A stretch of 64,000 bases of DNA from Platerodrilus igneus. Its lineage: Eukaryota > Arthropoda > Insecta > Coleoptera > Lycidae. The translations under genes and the position numbers were made by a program. This document shows positions 35,208-47,540 of this stretch, one piece after another; the first letter of the stretch is position 1; each line of letters begins with the position of its first letter. The notes under the pieces are model-generated. The model made no database searches, was not told the DNA's origin, and saw only the letters and a list, made by a program, of their open reading frames with translations. The stretch spans positions 930,001 to 994,000 of the forward strand of contig JARFIW010000139.1 of NCBI GenBank assembly GCA_036346225.1. Direction: 5' to 3'.

Positions 35208-37159
35208 TGTAACGTATTTTTATTGCTGGATGGGCGCCAGTGTAACGTATTTTATAAATGGGCGCCAGTGCACAAAAATCTTCCGCTTCCTTCACAGAAA
35301 ACCGAAGAAAGGGCCATCTTCCGACATAGCTAGGGGTCTATTCCTGGGTAGAGCAATAAGAAGTGGGGGGTAAGTCGAATTTTGTCTTCAAACAAAAACT
35401 AAACAAAGTTAAATAGGCGCCACCAAGTCCTGAGATAATCACGATAAGAGCAAAGCACAATTCTAAGGGCGGACGTGGAAACTCAAAGATAAAACGATCG
35501 CCTTCGTTAACAAAAACCTGTCTTATAAAAATAAGACGCAGCTCCTGTAAGAAATTACAAAGATTAAATTAAAAAATGTAGAACACCATTTGTGTCCTAT
35601 AAAAGTATCAAAAATAAAAAATGTATATCCAATATGATATTGGCACAAAATTATTACCCAAAAATTCTACCTTTATGTTATCAGATTTGATCGCATTTGA
35701 CCAAAATAAAAGTCTCAAAGTTTAACTAATTGTTTACTGAAGTAAAAAACTTTCTTTTAAAATTCATAACTTTTAACATATAAAATTCTCAACAATAATG
35801 TTTATAACAAAATCAAAATTTTGTGTTTTTAAAGCAAAGGACTGCTTTTTAAACATAAGCTTGTTTTAAATATTTAATCAAAAAAATTTGTAAACACAAT
35901 GCATTGAACTATCATTTCTATCCTGGGCAGATCTTATCAGGTGGATTACAGTTTCATAATTATTACGCAGCGTGTATTTAAATTTTGCAATGAAGTGAAA
36001 TAAACTTCCATGTACATAACAAATTAAAAGTAAACAAAAGTTCACTGTTATTACTTATCAAGTACTTTTTGTACTAAGTATATAAATTTTCATAACCTCA
36101 AAATTTTGTATGAACACAAATTCAAACACTTTGCAATTGTCACTAAACGAATTTAAATTTGTATACTAAGTTTTTATAATTTATATGTGAATAAAAGCTA
36201 ACTTCAAGATTAAAAAATGTTTAATTTGAATTTTAGGAAAGCTACACGAAGCATCTGCTTTCACGGCAAATATCTTTAAAATGTTACTACATCACAAAAA
36301 AAATATAACGTCGAAAATATATTTCGAAACTTATCTGAAGTTCGAATGCAAACAAAGCCTACAAATATATAAACCTAACCTAACAAAAATTTCTTTCTAC
36401 GGTTTGTAAAACCAGTTTAACAATAATCGAAAGTGAAACAGGTCATATGGTCATAAACATGATAGCAAATTTCGTGTTTTTTATATGACCGTCTGTTTAT
36501 CAAAGACTACCGACATTCTAAACACATGCAAAATTTCTTAAATTTAATAACGAACCAAACTGCATCTGATTTTCATAGACAAATCCCATCAGAAATTTCA
36601 TCAGCTCCAAGCAACACCAAAAACCATTTCAAACTTAGGAAGCCGTAACCATTTCTTGGGGTACAGCAATCACGACCACATGTCCGCAATCTCCAATCCT
36701 TGTACAGAACAGTACAACTTACAAAACAAAATTCTCACTTTTACTTTTCAATTGTTTTTCGTAGGCGCGCGCTAATAGAAGTTATTGATATTTATTCAAG
36801 TCTACCATGACTTGAACCACTCACACAAATAATTTAATCGAAGGTCGCAAGCCTCTAGTCTGGAAAACATCTTGAGGAATTGATTGCTTGGCTGCGACTA
36901 ACGAACAAACGAGACACGAACGATAGCGACGATTCAAAGACTCACCGTTAGAGGTGGGAAAATACGAAAGCAACAAGATTGCTAGAGATGCGTCACAAAA
37001 TAACTTTATGTTCACACAGATATTTTACTACAAGAAGATTATTAAAACGAAGCGTTCCATTATGTACTATATGGAACATTAATAAAGAATAAGGCACGCT
37101 TGGCGCATTATACTTGCAATTCAATGCGAATAAATACTGATCAAATTAAACATGTTTCA
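35208..37159 (-). mobile_element. Inverted, diverged copy of the LTR-like sequence
   Basis: Reading on the minus strand from 37159, it begins TGAAACATGTTTAATTT and follows 28190-30003 along its length with many small differences. Matching landmarks include the GCGTGCCTTATT box, the AAACATCTTGAGG region (minus strand) and the repeated CTGGCGCCCAT motif at the far end (about 35230-35275). The left edge is uncertain, and I found no clear target duplication. Confidence 0.65.
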
Positions 37160-38302
37160 AGTCATCCGATCAGCTTAAATAACAAGTTACGCAATCAAAT
37201 GGAAATTAAAATTAAATTCCCCACCTCCTTATCTTCAAATCACGCAAAAATAAAGTATTCTTCAGTATATCCTATTATGATAATATCTATTATAAAATCA
37301 CAAACATTTTTTTCTAAATATAACGTCGATATTGAATTTGCACACATTGGTAACCTCCATATCTTATTAGTTTGGAATAGAGCTTCGTTTTTATGTAGAT
37401 CAGCTGGTTGTAGGTTCGCCAAAAGGTACATAAACATTTTTTCTATTTTCAAATTTGGAATGGATCAGAATATTAAGAATATTAATTTTGCTAATTTTGG
37501 CCAAAATTGTAATGATAGTTTTTTAAAATTTCACAACTTTATAATAAAGGAACGAAACTTAACGTGTTAAAAATGTATGAAATTAAGAAACATTACAGTG
37601 AGTATTGTGTAAATGAAATCACGGACTAATCTTTCTCAAATTTGTTTAATGATCAGTTAGCAACACTTAGGTTGGTATCTCCTTAAACTCATAACTAATA
37701 GATTGCTACGTACCTATACGTAGCCGAAAGAAAAGTAAATACCAGGCTAACTACTAACCGCGAAGGTGGGGGAATTCGCCTACCTACCAAGAAAACCAAA
37801 AAAACACGTTGCCCATGATTATCTATTAACAAATAAAAATAAATAAATGATTCTGTACAAACATACAAAAGCAATAAATTAAGCGTTATTATTTCAAAGC
37901 AAACGATTAGGTGATATGAACAATTTAGTACTTTAGATACAAAATGCGCATTTCGTATTTTACACAAAATAAAATTAATCAGTAATAAATAAACATGCGT
38001 TTTTAAAATTGCACCTAATACTTTTTGTAAAATAAACTATCAGTAGGAAAGAATTAACGTATGTCTGTCAAACATTTTTAAAAATGGTACATCACACCTG
38101 TAGAGCGATAATATCGATTCGCGGCAACAAACAATAGTTCTACAGCGTCACGTTTCTTATCACGTAACTACACCAAACGTTGATACGGAATATGCCATTG
38201 ATTACTTTTTTTTTATTTTTAAATCTAACATTCTAGTCGTCTGTCATCTGACATTTTAGACAGACCTGTTTTCCCCCCATTGTAACCTGTGCTTGATTAC
38301 TA
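37160..38302. other. AT-rich spacer
   Basis: Nothing recognised. The open frame 37100-37570 crosses the LTR-like boundary and has no domain or compositional sign of a real gene. Confidence 0.5.
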
Positions 38303-38803
38303 TCATTTTGTACGGTTTGTGTTTGGGTGGTTTTTTTGTGTGTAATTGAGTAAGTGTCGATGTTTGTGTGTGCTTATGTGAGTGCGTGAGTGTGTTTTAT
38401 TGTGTTGGTTAATTGTTGTGTTTATTGTTGATGTTGTTTCTACGTTGTACCTTCGCTCTTGACCAGGACCATCGGCAGCCGGAAATCCCAGTCTTGAGGT
38501 AAAGCGCCCCGCAGAATTTGTTCCCTTCATCCGGACCATCGGCAGCCGGAAATCCGGATTATTGAGGGGCACAATTTGTGTTTGTATGTGTTGTGTTGGT
38601 GTGTATGGGTTTGCTTTTTTGTGTTTGTAGTTGTGGTGGTGTTGGTGTTAGTGTTGTTTCTGCTTCGTGCTCTCGCTCTCTGTCCAGGACCATCGGCAGC
38701 CGGAAATCCCAGTCTTCGAGGAAAAGCATTCCGCAGAATTTGTACTCTTCGATATGGACCATCGGCAGCCGGAAATCCAGATTATTGAAGGGCACATTTG
38801 TTT
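38303..38803. repeat. Two 222-bp tandem units with a fourfold 20-mer
   Basis: The 20-mer GGACCATCGGCAGCCGGAAA starts at 38466, 38533, 38687 and 38756, i.e. twice per unit about 68 bp apart, with units offset by 221-223 bp. The rest of each unit is GT-rich. Minus-strand frames give FRLPMV repeats, but I do not consider them coding. The array lies next to the TG tract at the 3' end of R1-like copy 2. Confidence 0.88.
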
Positions 38804-38872
38804 TGCGTGTGTTGTGTGTGTGTGTTTGTGTTTACGCTCGTGTTTGTGTGGTTGTGTGTGTTCGGTTTCCAA
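38804..38872. repeat. TG-rich array at 3' end of R1-like copy 2
   Basis: TG and TTTG units of about 70 bp. On the minus strand they directly follow the element's 3' UTR, the same arrangement as at 22925-23036. Confidence 0.88.
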
Positions 38873-41130
38873 AAGGTTAATTTCTTTTATGCGTGTTGGA
38901 ATGGTGCAGGTTACAGTCGGGTGGAAATAAATACCTAAATTTGACATTTTGTTGCCTCAATTACTGTTAGTTTTTGATTTCATACAGTGGAGTTAGCGTA
39001 TAAAGTTCCTACTCTACTACTTATCCTAAAACTTAACCTAACTTAATACTAATGTTAGTCCTTATTACTAGAGACATGATTGGTCGGTAGATTTTGATCG
39101 GGTTTGAGTACCTCCTTCGGTCTTCGAGAGCTATTGTTCTCGGAATTTCCAGAAGACGGACTCTGGCGTCGGGTGTGCAGCCCCGGGATCCTAGAGCAGT
39201 TGTTCCTTGGTGTCTCAGTTTGGTACGTAAGATTGCGTGCCGTTTTTAAGAAGCCTGTTCAAGGTAGCGGTTGTGTAATACTTGCGTAGTCTTTTGAGTC
39301 AGTGCGTTTAGGTATGGGAAAATTTGTTCGTTCCATATCATTTCGTTGATAGGAATGTCTTGTAGTTTTGTTCTGTATCCGTGTAGTTCCTGGGTGTGAT
39401 CTACGCACTCAAACACAACGTGCTCGGGCGTACCAACCTCCCCGCATGTACAGGTGTCGTTCTGTGCTAAGTGCATGCGGTCCCGATAGGTCGGATACGG
39501 GCCGTGGCCAGTGAGGAAGTGGATCAGTTCTCTGATAGGTATGAGATGTTTGTTTGTTAGTCTTTGTGTTATGTTAGGAATGACAGCGTACACCCTTCTA
39601 CCAGTATCGCTGCCGTCCCATCTAGCTTGCCATTCCGCGATTATGCTTTCTTTTATCCCTTTTTTGGTGGTTGGGGGATTTTCGGTTTTTAAAAGTTGTT
39701 TTAGTTTATTTTGGTCGTTGTTTGTTAAATGATATATTGCTGCTGTTTGCTTGGTTATTAGGTCGAGTGGCATTGTTCCGATTAGCACAAGAGCGTCATG
39801 TGCCGTTGTTCTGTATGCCCCTGTCATTCTTAGGATTATGCTTGACAATAGTTTCTGTTTTACCTTGATTATGTTTAGGCGGTGGCCCCAGGCGCTCGCA
39901 GCATATGAAACCATTGCCGCAAGCACGCTGTTGAGGTATAGCCTCACACAGCCAAGGGGGATTTTGTAATGCCGTTGCGCCAGTGTTGCGATGTTTTGCA
40001 TGATCTTTGTAGCATTATTGCACACGGTTGTTATATGCTCAGTGAAATTTAATTTCTCGTCTAGGGTTATACCTAAGTATTTGTATGAAGGGGATCTCCT
40101 GATGTTGACTCCTTCTAGTTTAATTATGGGATCACGCTTTAGTGCTTCTTTTATAAGCATATATTTGGTTTTGTTGGGTGCAATACTCATCTTGTTTGCT
40201 CTGCACCAGTTCTGGACTTCATTCAGGGCATTGTTTGATTTGTTCTCCAGTTTGCTTCTGGAGTTACATTCGACCAACAGTAAGATGTCGTCGGCGTATG
40301 CTATCGTCGTCGAAACCTCCCCGATGGTATCTAGCTTTTCCAGAAGTTCCTCAATTACGATGTTCCAGAGAAGTGGGTCAAGGACCGAGCCCTGTGGACA
40401 GCCCCTGTTTATATGTTTTATTATTCGAGTTGTACCGTCCAGGGTTACGTATCTGTCCCTACAGTAGCTCCTGAGAGAGCGATGAAGTTGGGATGGGCAG
40501 TGTATGGTACTGAGTCGTGCGAAAAGGGAGGGCCACCAAAGATTATTAAAGGCTCCCTCTATGTCAACCATTAGTATTATTGAATATTTCGCGGTTGTGT
40601 CTTGGATGTTCTGGAGGGCTCGATTGATTGTGCCCTCTGTTGATTTGTTTGCCGTGAAGCCGTACTGGTGTGGGTGGGTGCCCTGAATGTTGCGGTGTTC
40701 TTGCAGTCTTTTACTTAGTAGTCGCTCGTACGTGTTTCCCAAGGTGTTTAATAGACATATTGTGCGGTACGAGTTTGGTAGCTTTTGATCCTTTCCTGTG
40801 CCTTTTGGTATTATTACGACATTTGCTTGCTTCCAGGTGTTCGGAAACACTGCTTGTCGGATACAATCGTTATATATTTTGGTTAGTGGTGGTACCAATT
40901 TAACACGGAGCGCGGATGTTATCTCAGAGGGCCGGGTGCTTTCCTGTTTTTCGCTTGTATCATCGATGCTGTCACTTCCGATTCAGTGAATGGTTGTACC
41001 TCGTCGTCTTGATGTGTGTGCCAGGGTTTGTTTCCTTTGTTGTTTCTTTCAATTACCCGTTGTCTCGACTGTTTTTGTTTGTCCGTGTCGTCCTGCTTAT
41101 TGCCATTGATATACGCAAAAGAAAACAAGT
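38873..41130 (-). mobile_element. R1-like non-LTR element, copy 2 (5'-truncated)
   Basis: Contains most of the RT domain to the ORF2 C-terminus (41128-39246) and a 3' UTR of about 370 bp ending at a TG/CA array. The 5' end is lost inside the RT, near 41130. RT motifs and a C-terminal Cys/His motif fit the R1 clade, and association with CA-type microsatellites suggests a Waldo/Mino-like family. Confidence 0.85.
39246..41128 (-). pseudogene. R1-like copy 2: RT and C-terminal zinc motif
   Basis: The upstream piece (41128-40919) has a FTESEVTASMIQAKNRKAPG motif. After a frameshift near 40920 a 550-residue frame runs to 39246. Motifs: SYRTICLLNTLGN, HQYGFTANKST, VDIEGAFNNLWW, GCPQGSVLDPLLW, YADD (40287-40298) and KYLGITLDEKLNF. 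A C-terminal motif CTCGEVGTPEHVVFEC follows. Apart from the one shift and the lost N-terminus the RT is in good condition, so this is a fairly young insertion. No endonuclease domain is present because of the truncation. Confidence 0.88.
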
Positions 41131-42330
41131 TGTATACCTGTATAGGTCTGGATACTTAGCTAGCAATCCGTCGGGGGTGAGTCAGCACAGCAACGCCATG
41201 GTCGTTAGGGTCCATTTACTCTGCTACCATAACGGCACTAGCGGTTTACCAATACACGCAAAATACCTCCTACTTGTTGAACAAAAAAACGTGCATTGCT
41301 TTTGAAGTACTGTGACGAATAATGTAGAAAATATTTTAACGCACAAGCTGCGGAATCAAATTCAAAATGTGTTCATATAACACGAGTGCGAACTGCAATC
41401 TTTGTGTTATCGAACCACGATTAGCAAAACTGGAAAACACGCTATCGCAAGGTATAACGGGTTAACAGATTCTTTAAAACAAGGCGTTGACAATATAATT
41501 TATGGAGGAAACTTTTCGATTTAGAATGAATAGATTTGAAAGAACTGTTATGATTGCGCATACTATTGTTACGAGATAAAAATACAGTTTGAGTTTTGAA
41601 TAGAAACAGAAGATAAGCGAATGAAAAACGAATTACTACAAAAAAAGGACGTATTTCAATCTATCGTCGAAAATAAACGTAACAAGATTCATAATGGTTA
41701 CGAGATAAATCATTTTATTAATGTAGGCAGACGTGAATATTATACTTTAAATGTGTTTTAATTTGAATCGTTTTTCAATGGTTTTTAAAGAGGTTGGAAG
41801 TTTAAATAGTATGTGAAACTAAATTAATTTTCTTCCCTATTTAGATAAGTAATTAATCATCAAAAATAGCCATGTTTATCAGTTGTAATATTTTACATTT
41901 TGTAGCTTAGTTTATTATTATTAATCTGAGGATTAAACCAGCTGTAGCTTGGAACAATTGTAGGTATGTTAACTATAGTGAATAAAATTTATAGGGAGAT
42001 TATGTGATATTTTTATAATTTATAATTTCAACCCTATTGTATTGTGAGACTCTTCTTCTACACAAATTTAAATATGATCACTGCAAGTGTTGATTGAAAT
42101 AATAAACTCTAAGTGAAATTGCGTACCTACATGCATGTGGCGATTTAGAGTAATAATAAATGCAATTTTCAGCAAAATCGACAATTTCTTCTTTCTAAAT
42201 AATTTCACTTAATACTAAACGAATACTACCAGTACTATGCCTACCTATTTAAATACTATAAAACGTACTATATAACAAGTATTTTCAAGAAAGTTCAAGC
42301 TCTTATTATGAATTATTATAAATTACAAAA
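41131..42330. other. AT-rich spacer
   Basis: No gene recognised. A short moderately GC segment at 41150-41240 has no matching motif. Confidence 0.5.
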
Positions 42331-43990
42331 TTCAAAAATAAATTAAGAAACAGAGACACAAAGCCATAAAATGGGAAATTATTCGCAAATGCAGGAAAGT
42401 CAAAAAACAATGGATTGATCAAAAGATCAAAAAGGTACATACTAAGATGAAAATAGGAACGACAGACAAAGCATACAAAATAATTAGAATGAATTTTAGT
42501 GATATAAAACCGTATAGCAAAAATATAGGGGACGCAAGAGGATACGTCATTATAGACAATGTAGAGAAAATGGTTAGATGGCAAGAATATATAGGGAGTT
42601 TATATGCAGAAGAGGAACTACCAGCATCAGAACAAGAATCAGACATTGAAAATGATGACTTTGGATATCCTAACCTTCGAGATCAGTTTTAATTAGCATT
42701 AAAGGATCTGAAAAATGGTAAGGCGCCGGGTACAGATAAGGTGCAAGCAGAAGCTCTAAAAGCCGCTGGACAAGCAGTAGCAGAACGTCTTTTCCAACTT
42801 TTAAGCTATATGTATGAGACGGGCGAGAAAATTACAAACGTAATTTCATAATCACTACACCAAAAAAAGAGTCAGATAGATGTGAAAATTTTCGAACAAT
42901 AAGTTTGACAGAACACGTGTCAAAAATATTACCCAGAGTTGTACAAAGACGAATGAAAAAACGAGCTGAAGAAATACTAGGAGAAGGTCAATTTGGGTAT
43001 AGGCGAAACATGAGAATACAGGAGGAAATTTTAGCACTAAAGGTGATAATGAAGAAAACAATAGAAAAGGTGGAAAGCGTGTATATAGGGTTTGTAGATC
43101 TGGAAAAAGCATTCAACAATGTAAAATGGAAAAAATGTTCGAAATACTCGAAAAGATTGGAATGAGCTTTGGGGATAGACAGATAGTACATAGCTTATAC
43201 AAAGAGCAAACAGCGGTAATAGAACTAGAGCGGAAAGGTAGAAGAGTAAATATTAGGAAAGGGGTAAAACAGAGATTTACCATATCCCAATTAATTTTTA
43301 ACTTGTAGATTGAAGAGGCAATAAATACTGTCAAATGCAGGAAGACATTTGAAATTACTATGCAGGGACAAAAAATTGATATGCTTAGATTTGCAGATAA
43401 TATAGCGGTATTAGCATCTAGCAAAGAAGAGTTAGAAGCTGCTCTTAACGAAATGGAAACAGTTCTAACAGAAAGATACGGTATGAAAATTAACAAAAAT
43501 AAAACTAAAGTTCTAGTATGCAAAAGAGGGGAAAATAAATCAAAAACAAGAATACAAATAGGTAACGAGAACTTACAAAGGATTAAGGATTTCTGCTACC
43601 TAGGAGGCCAAATAACTCAAGATGGGAAAAGCACAAAAGATATAAAACAAATGTGGTGCTGCAGACGCATGATGAAGATATCATAGACAGAGAAAGTTAA
43701 GAACAAAGGGGTACTAGAAATGGAAGGGGACGAAAGAAATATGTGGAAACGATAAACAATAAGAGAGATAGGATGATAGGCCACATACTAAATGCGGAAT
43801 ATATTAGAAGCAGCGATAGGAAAAAGGAGAAGCAGAGGTAGATCTGGGTTAGACTATTGCACTCAGATAATGAAAGATGTAAGATGTGAGAATTTTAAGG
43901 AAAAGCGTGGGCCAGCTCAGAACAGAAATCAATGGATTTACGCATCTAACCAGTACCAAGATGGAAAAACTAATAATGAAAAAAATACCT
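42331..43990 (+). pseudogene. RTE-like non-LTR remnant, copy 1
   Basis: Scattered frames read as an RTE-like reverse transcriptase: KCRKVKKQW-type linker (about 42390); ELALKDLKN followed by GKAPGTDKVQAEAL (about 42690-42755); PKKESDRCENFRTISL (about 42865-42910); EGQFGYRRN; YIGFVDLEKAFNNVKW (about 43080-43125); LRFADNIAVLA for the catalytic site (about 43383, Asn for the second Asp); and DFCYLGGQITQDGKS (about 43590). The 3' tail ends with the conserved YASNQYQD-type sequence near 43960. Many shifts plus the FADN change show it is dead. The endonuclease half is missing. It is a close relative of copy 2 at 60.1 kb. Confidence 0.82.
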
Positions 43991-44300
43991 GTACTTAAAC
44001 ATGATGATTATTATAAACAACTACAGGTATTGGTCTTCCAATATTCTCAACTAATGTTAATTGTACGAAAGCATTTACTGGAAAACTATTAATTCGGCAA
44101 ATGTCTGTGTTGAGGGTATCCTTGGCAGCCACGGGCTGCTTAACCCCTTTCACATACCACTGAATCTCGGTGAAATAGAGCATATATTTAAAAAACAATA
44201 GAAAGGGAACCGAGCTGTGTATAGGCTATTGTAAGAATTTCAGGGAACTGTGTAGGCTACCTCAGAACATAAATACGTGGAGGTACGCGAGTTATGTAGT
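43991..44300. repeat. Composite: SINE-like tail plus RTE tail
   Basis: 43991-44160 matches 47625-47765 and the 3' part of the SINE at 62.3-62.5 kb (shared GATGATTATTATAAACAACTAC and TTCACATACCACTGAAT). 44220-44300 is a second RTE tail (AATTTCAGGGAACTGTGTAGG). The same order recurs at 47.5-48.3 kb. Confidence 0.72.
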
Positions 44301-45424
44301 CCCCAATTTCCTTCAGTGCAACATATTAACCGAAGTGTGCAACTGTAGAAACACCTCTCAATTTATTAAGTAAAATTAACTCACTATTAATTAAAACAAG
44401 CGTGGAAAATTTACAGCGCAATCTTCAGATAGATTACGACCAATAACTCTTATCAGTGAATAAAACATTATTCACCCATCGCAACGTTAATAAAAGTTAT
44501 TTCAGTACGAAAATCTAATTATAGCGAAGCAACTACTGAAAGATTAATTCAAAAACGCATCGCGATTTATAAAAGGTTGTAATTAAATATTTTTTGGTGC
44601 AGATTTATCTAAATATAACGACACAATTATTAAACGTGACATTTTATGATTAAATACTTCAGCAATTAGCTAAGTGTATAATTGTAGAAAAGACGTATTT
44701 AAATTATCACAGACTGAATAAAACCTTTCAGAAAATCAGTGCAACTTCATAAAGTATAATTGCATGTATTTAACTGTACAAAAGCATTACGTAATAAATT
44801 TAAATTTACCACGAGACTGAAATAAAATCTAGACAAAGTAACTTTGTAATTAAATTACAAAGGCAACATTGAAGAAAGTAATCGACTGAAAACCTGCAAA
44901 CTGTATCTAGACTCAAGGTAACAAGACAATACAGTTGACAGACAAACATCTTATGCGCTTATAAATTACAACACCCACAGATAAAAGATAACTATAACGG
45001 ACTCAATTAATTAGCAGAGCGCAGATATAATAAAATCATAACTGACGCAACGAAACATACAAGTACCACGCAACTGTTCCAACAAATTATTTATTCACTT
45101 CGAAACCTTTCAGAAAGTAAAACCTACAACAAAATTATCATCCGCAAAGTATAAATAAACGATTTCAAGGCTACGATTAAGCAGACCTTTCCAAGCACAA
45201 ATTCCTCAATTCAAATTATAGCACCGTATAACTAAGTACAAAGACAAGCAACTTGATTCTTTAAATAACCTAAAACGGCTAAATCTAAAAATAACAAATA
45301 TCCCAAGACACTTCAAACTGAAAACTAACAACCAAACTAAAGGGTATCAATACAAACCGTGAAATAAATCTCAATTCTTATAAAATTTGAAATTAATTAA
45401 AAGCGAAAGCAACCTTTAACAATC
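44301..45424. other. A-rich leader before Gypsy gag
   Basis: A- and C-rich DNA without long frames, composition like the following gag region. Probably the leader of the Gypsy remnant; no 5' LTR could be recognised. Confidence 0.45.
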
Positions 45425-46970
45425 ATGAGTTCAGATATGAAGATTTATCTTAAAACAATCCCCACCTTTAACGGATACCAAGCTCTCCTTGTGAATTTCA
45501 TTAGAACGTGTGAAATATTTTTAAAAACCATTTACAAACCAGGAGATATTGAAAAAAACGTATTACTCTTACACCTGGTAATAAGTAAACTGGCCGAACG
45601 GGCACTAACGCTAATAACCAGCCGAGATGACTTAGAACAATGGGAAGACTTCAAACGCATATTTTGGCAATTAACGTAACTTAAAATGTCTAATGCGCGA
45701 CCTAATAAACCTTAGAATGGAAAATAACCAATTCCCGTACCAATTCGGAATGAAATGCCAAGATATGACATTTAATCTAAACAAAATTAAAAATTGAAGA
45801 ACCCCAACAAAATATCCGACCTTTAAAGACAAAAATGTATGACGAAATAACACTAGACACCTACTACCAGAACGACCATCAGATAAAATCAGATTCCAAA
45901 GTCGCCAAAATTTAGAAGAAGCCATGAGTATGATAATAGAGGAAGAAAACATGATGTACTATCAAAACAGACTATACAACCCCAACGCAAATAAATGCTA
46001 TGAACCAACAAAAACTATACAAGCCGCGAGACAAACAATCCCCCAACAAAAATTCACACCATTCAATGCACAAATGAATCAACCGCGAATTAATAACCCA
46101 AATTTTAATAACACGAATTTTAATAATCAATTTAAACAATTTCCAAAACCAACGTTTAATTCAAATTTTACGAAACCCGCATTTCAACCAAGACTCAACC
46201 AAAACGTAAACCAACAAAGACCAGCATTCAGCGCGAACATTATTAAAAATACATCAATGACAAATAACAATAACAATCCTAACAGCTATTACAAACCAAC
46301 GCCCATGGATACCTCATCTGGTAACACTAGACAAAATACAAAAATAACGCACATTCCATCAAGTCATAATCAAAAACGCAACTTTACATCGGAAGAACTA
46401 TTTTATCAAGAAGTAGAAAAATTTGACCAGAAAGTTACATTCATCCCAGTACGGACGATGAATCACACCATTTAAACAATTACAAACGTGCCAAACCATG
46501 CGAAAACTACGACGAGGATGACAAAGAAAACGCGTGCTTAAATTTTCAGATAGACCGATTTATAACAATCAAACATAATAAACTTAAATAACATAAATCA
46601 CCTAGTACTACCATACATAGAAATACCCCATGCCAAACTTTAACTATTAATCGATACCGGATCCTCAAAAACACCAATTAGCCCCCAAACCGTAAAAAAC
46701 ATTATTTAGATTATGTAGAAAGAGAACCATTTAAAATTAAAACAGCCCATCAAACGACCTTACACTAATTCGTAGCTAATATATCCATACGAGAACATTC
46801 AATGTAAAGATGAAACATAAATTTTGTGTTTACGAATTCAACGATAAATATGGCGGACTAATAAGAAAGGACCTTCTAAGAAAATTAGGAGCCAACATTG
46901 ACATAAAAAACCGTCTATTAAGAACGAAACACGGACGAATCCCCATTAAATTTCAAAATACCCAAATCTA
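45425..46970 (+). pseudogene. Gypsy-type gag and protease remnant
   Basis: The frame from ATG 45425 contains IPTFNGYQALLVNFIRTCE and LVISKLAERALTLI, the start of gag in Gypsy elements of the mdg1-like type. Breaks near 45670 and 45900 lead to MSMIIEEENMMYYQNR and an Asn/Pro/Phe-rich tail with PMDTSSGNTR (to 46475). After further shifts LLIDTGSS (about 46645) marks the aspartic protease, and GLIRKDLLRKLGANIDI (about 46855-46905) marks its C-terminal part. RT, RNase H and integrase are missing. A possible LTR follows at 47.13-47.54 kb. Confidence 0.8.
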
Positions 46971-47132
46971 ACAAAAGTACACGATGGAACCCCGAATAAA
47001 AAAGAAAATAAAAATCCCAGTAACTTCAAAAAATAACGTAGGAATAATAAACCACACAATAAGAAATTATTAGAAATCTTTAAGAGATTATTAAGTCAAG
47101 TACAACAATGTAATCCAAGAATAATTAATAAG

Positions 47133-47540
47133 GTTGTTAACAGTTCTTAAGAACAGATGCAATACAATGTATTCCAGACGATAGTGACACTGCAGGTGGC
47201 AGGTCACAGTCGGTTAAGATACCGTGATTACCTAGAAAGTAAGATTGTTACAATGTACTTATGAATAGTATTAAGAAATAAGCAGGCCTGAGCTCTGCAA
47301 GTTCCCACAAGATTGTGAGGGGCATGGACAATATAAATACCCCAGGAGTCCCAAGACCACGCAGACAGTCAAAGTATTTAGCTATAGCATTGCAGTTTAC
47401 TTAGGCGACTAATAATAGTTCAATTAATATTTTATTTTCGACTTAGAATAATTAATACCAAGTTGCTAAAGTTCCATATTAATTTCTGTTTAAGTAAATA
47501 AATTGTTATAAAGAGTTAGAAGTAGTTTTTAAAAACACCG
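47133..47540 (+). mobile_element. Possible LTR after the Gypsy remnant
   Basis: The sequence starts TGTTAACAG and could end AAAAACA. In between lies a promoter-like CAATATAAATACCCC at about 47330 and a CAGTC element 40 bp downstream, as in many insect LTRs. No second copy in the window confirms the borders. Confidence 0.35.

Noticed and set aside
37100..37570. 156-codon plus-strand frame
   Set aside because: It crosses the edge of the LTR-like copy and matches no family; likely chance in AT-rich DNA.
38303..38795. Minus-strand frames with repeated FRLPMV
   Set aside because: The protein repeat only mirrors the DNA tandem repeat, and frames shift between units; no start, splice or domain evidence.
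47133..47540. Paired LTRs of the Gypsy remnant
   Set aside because: No matching upstream copy was found between 44.2 and 45.4 kb, so only a weak single-LTR call is kept.
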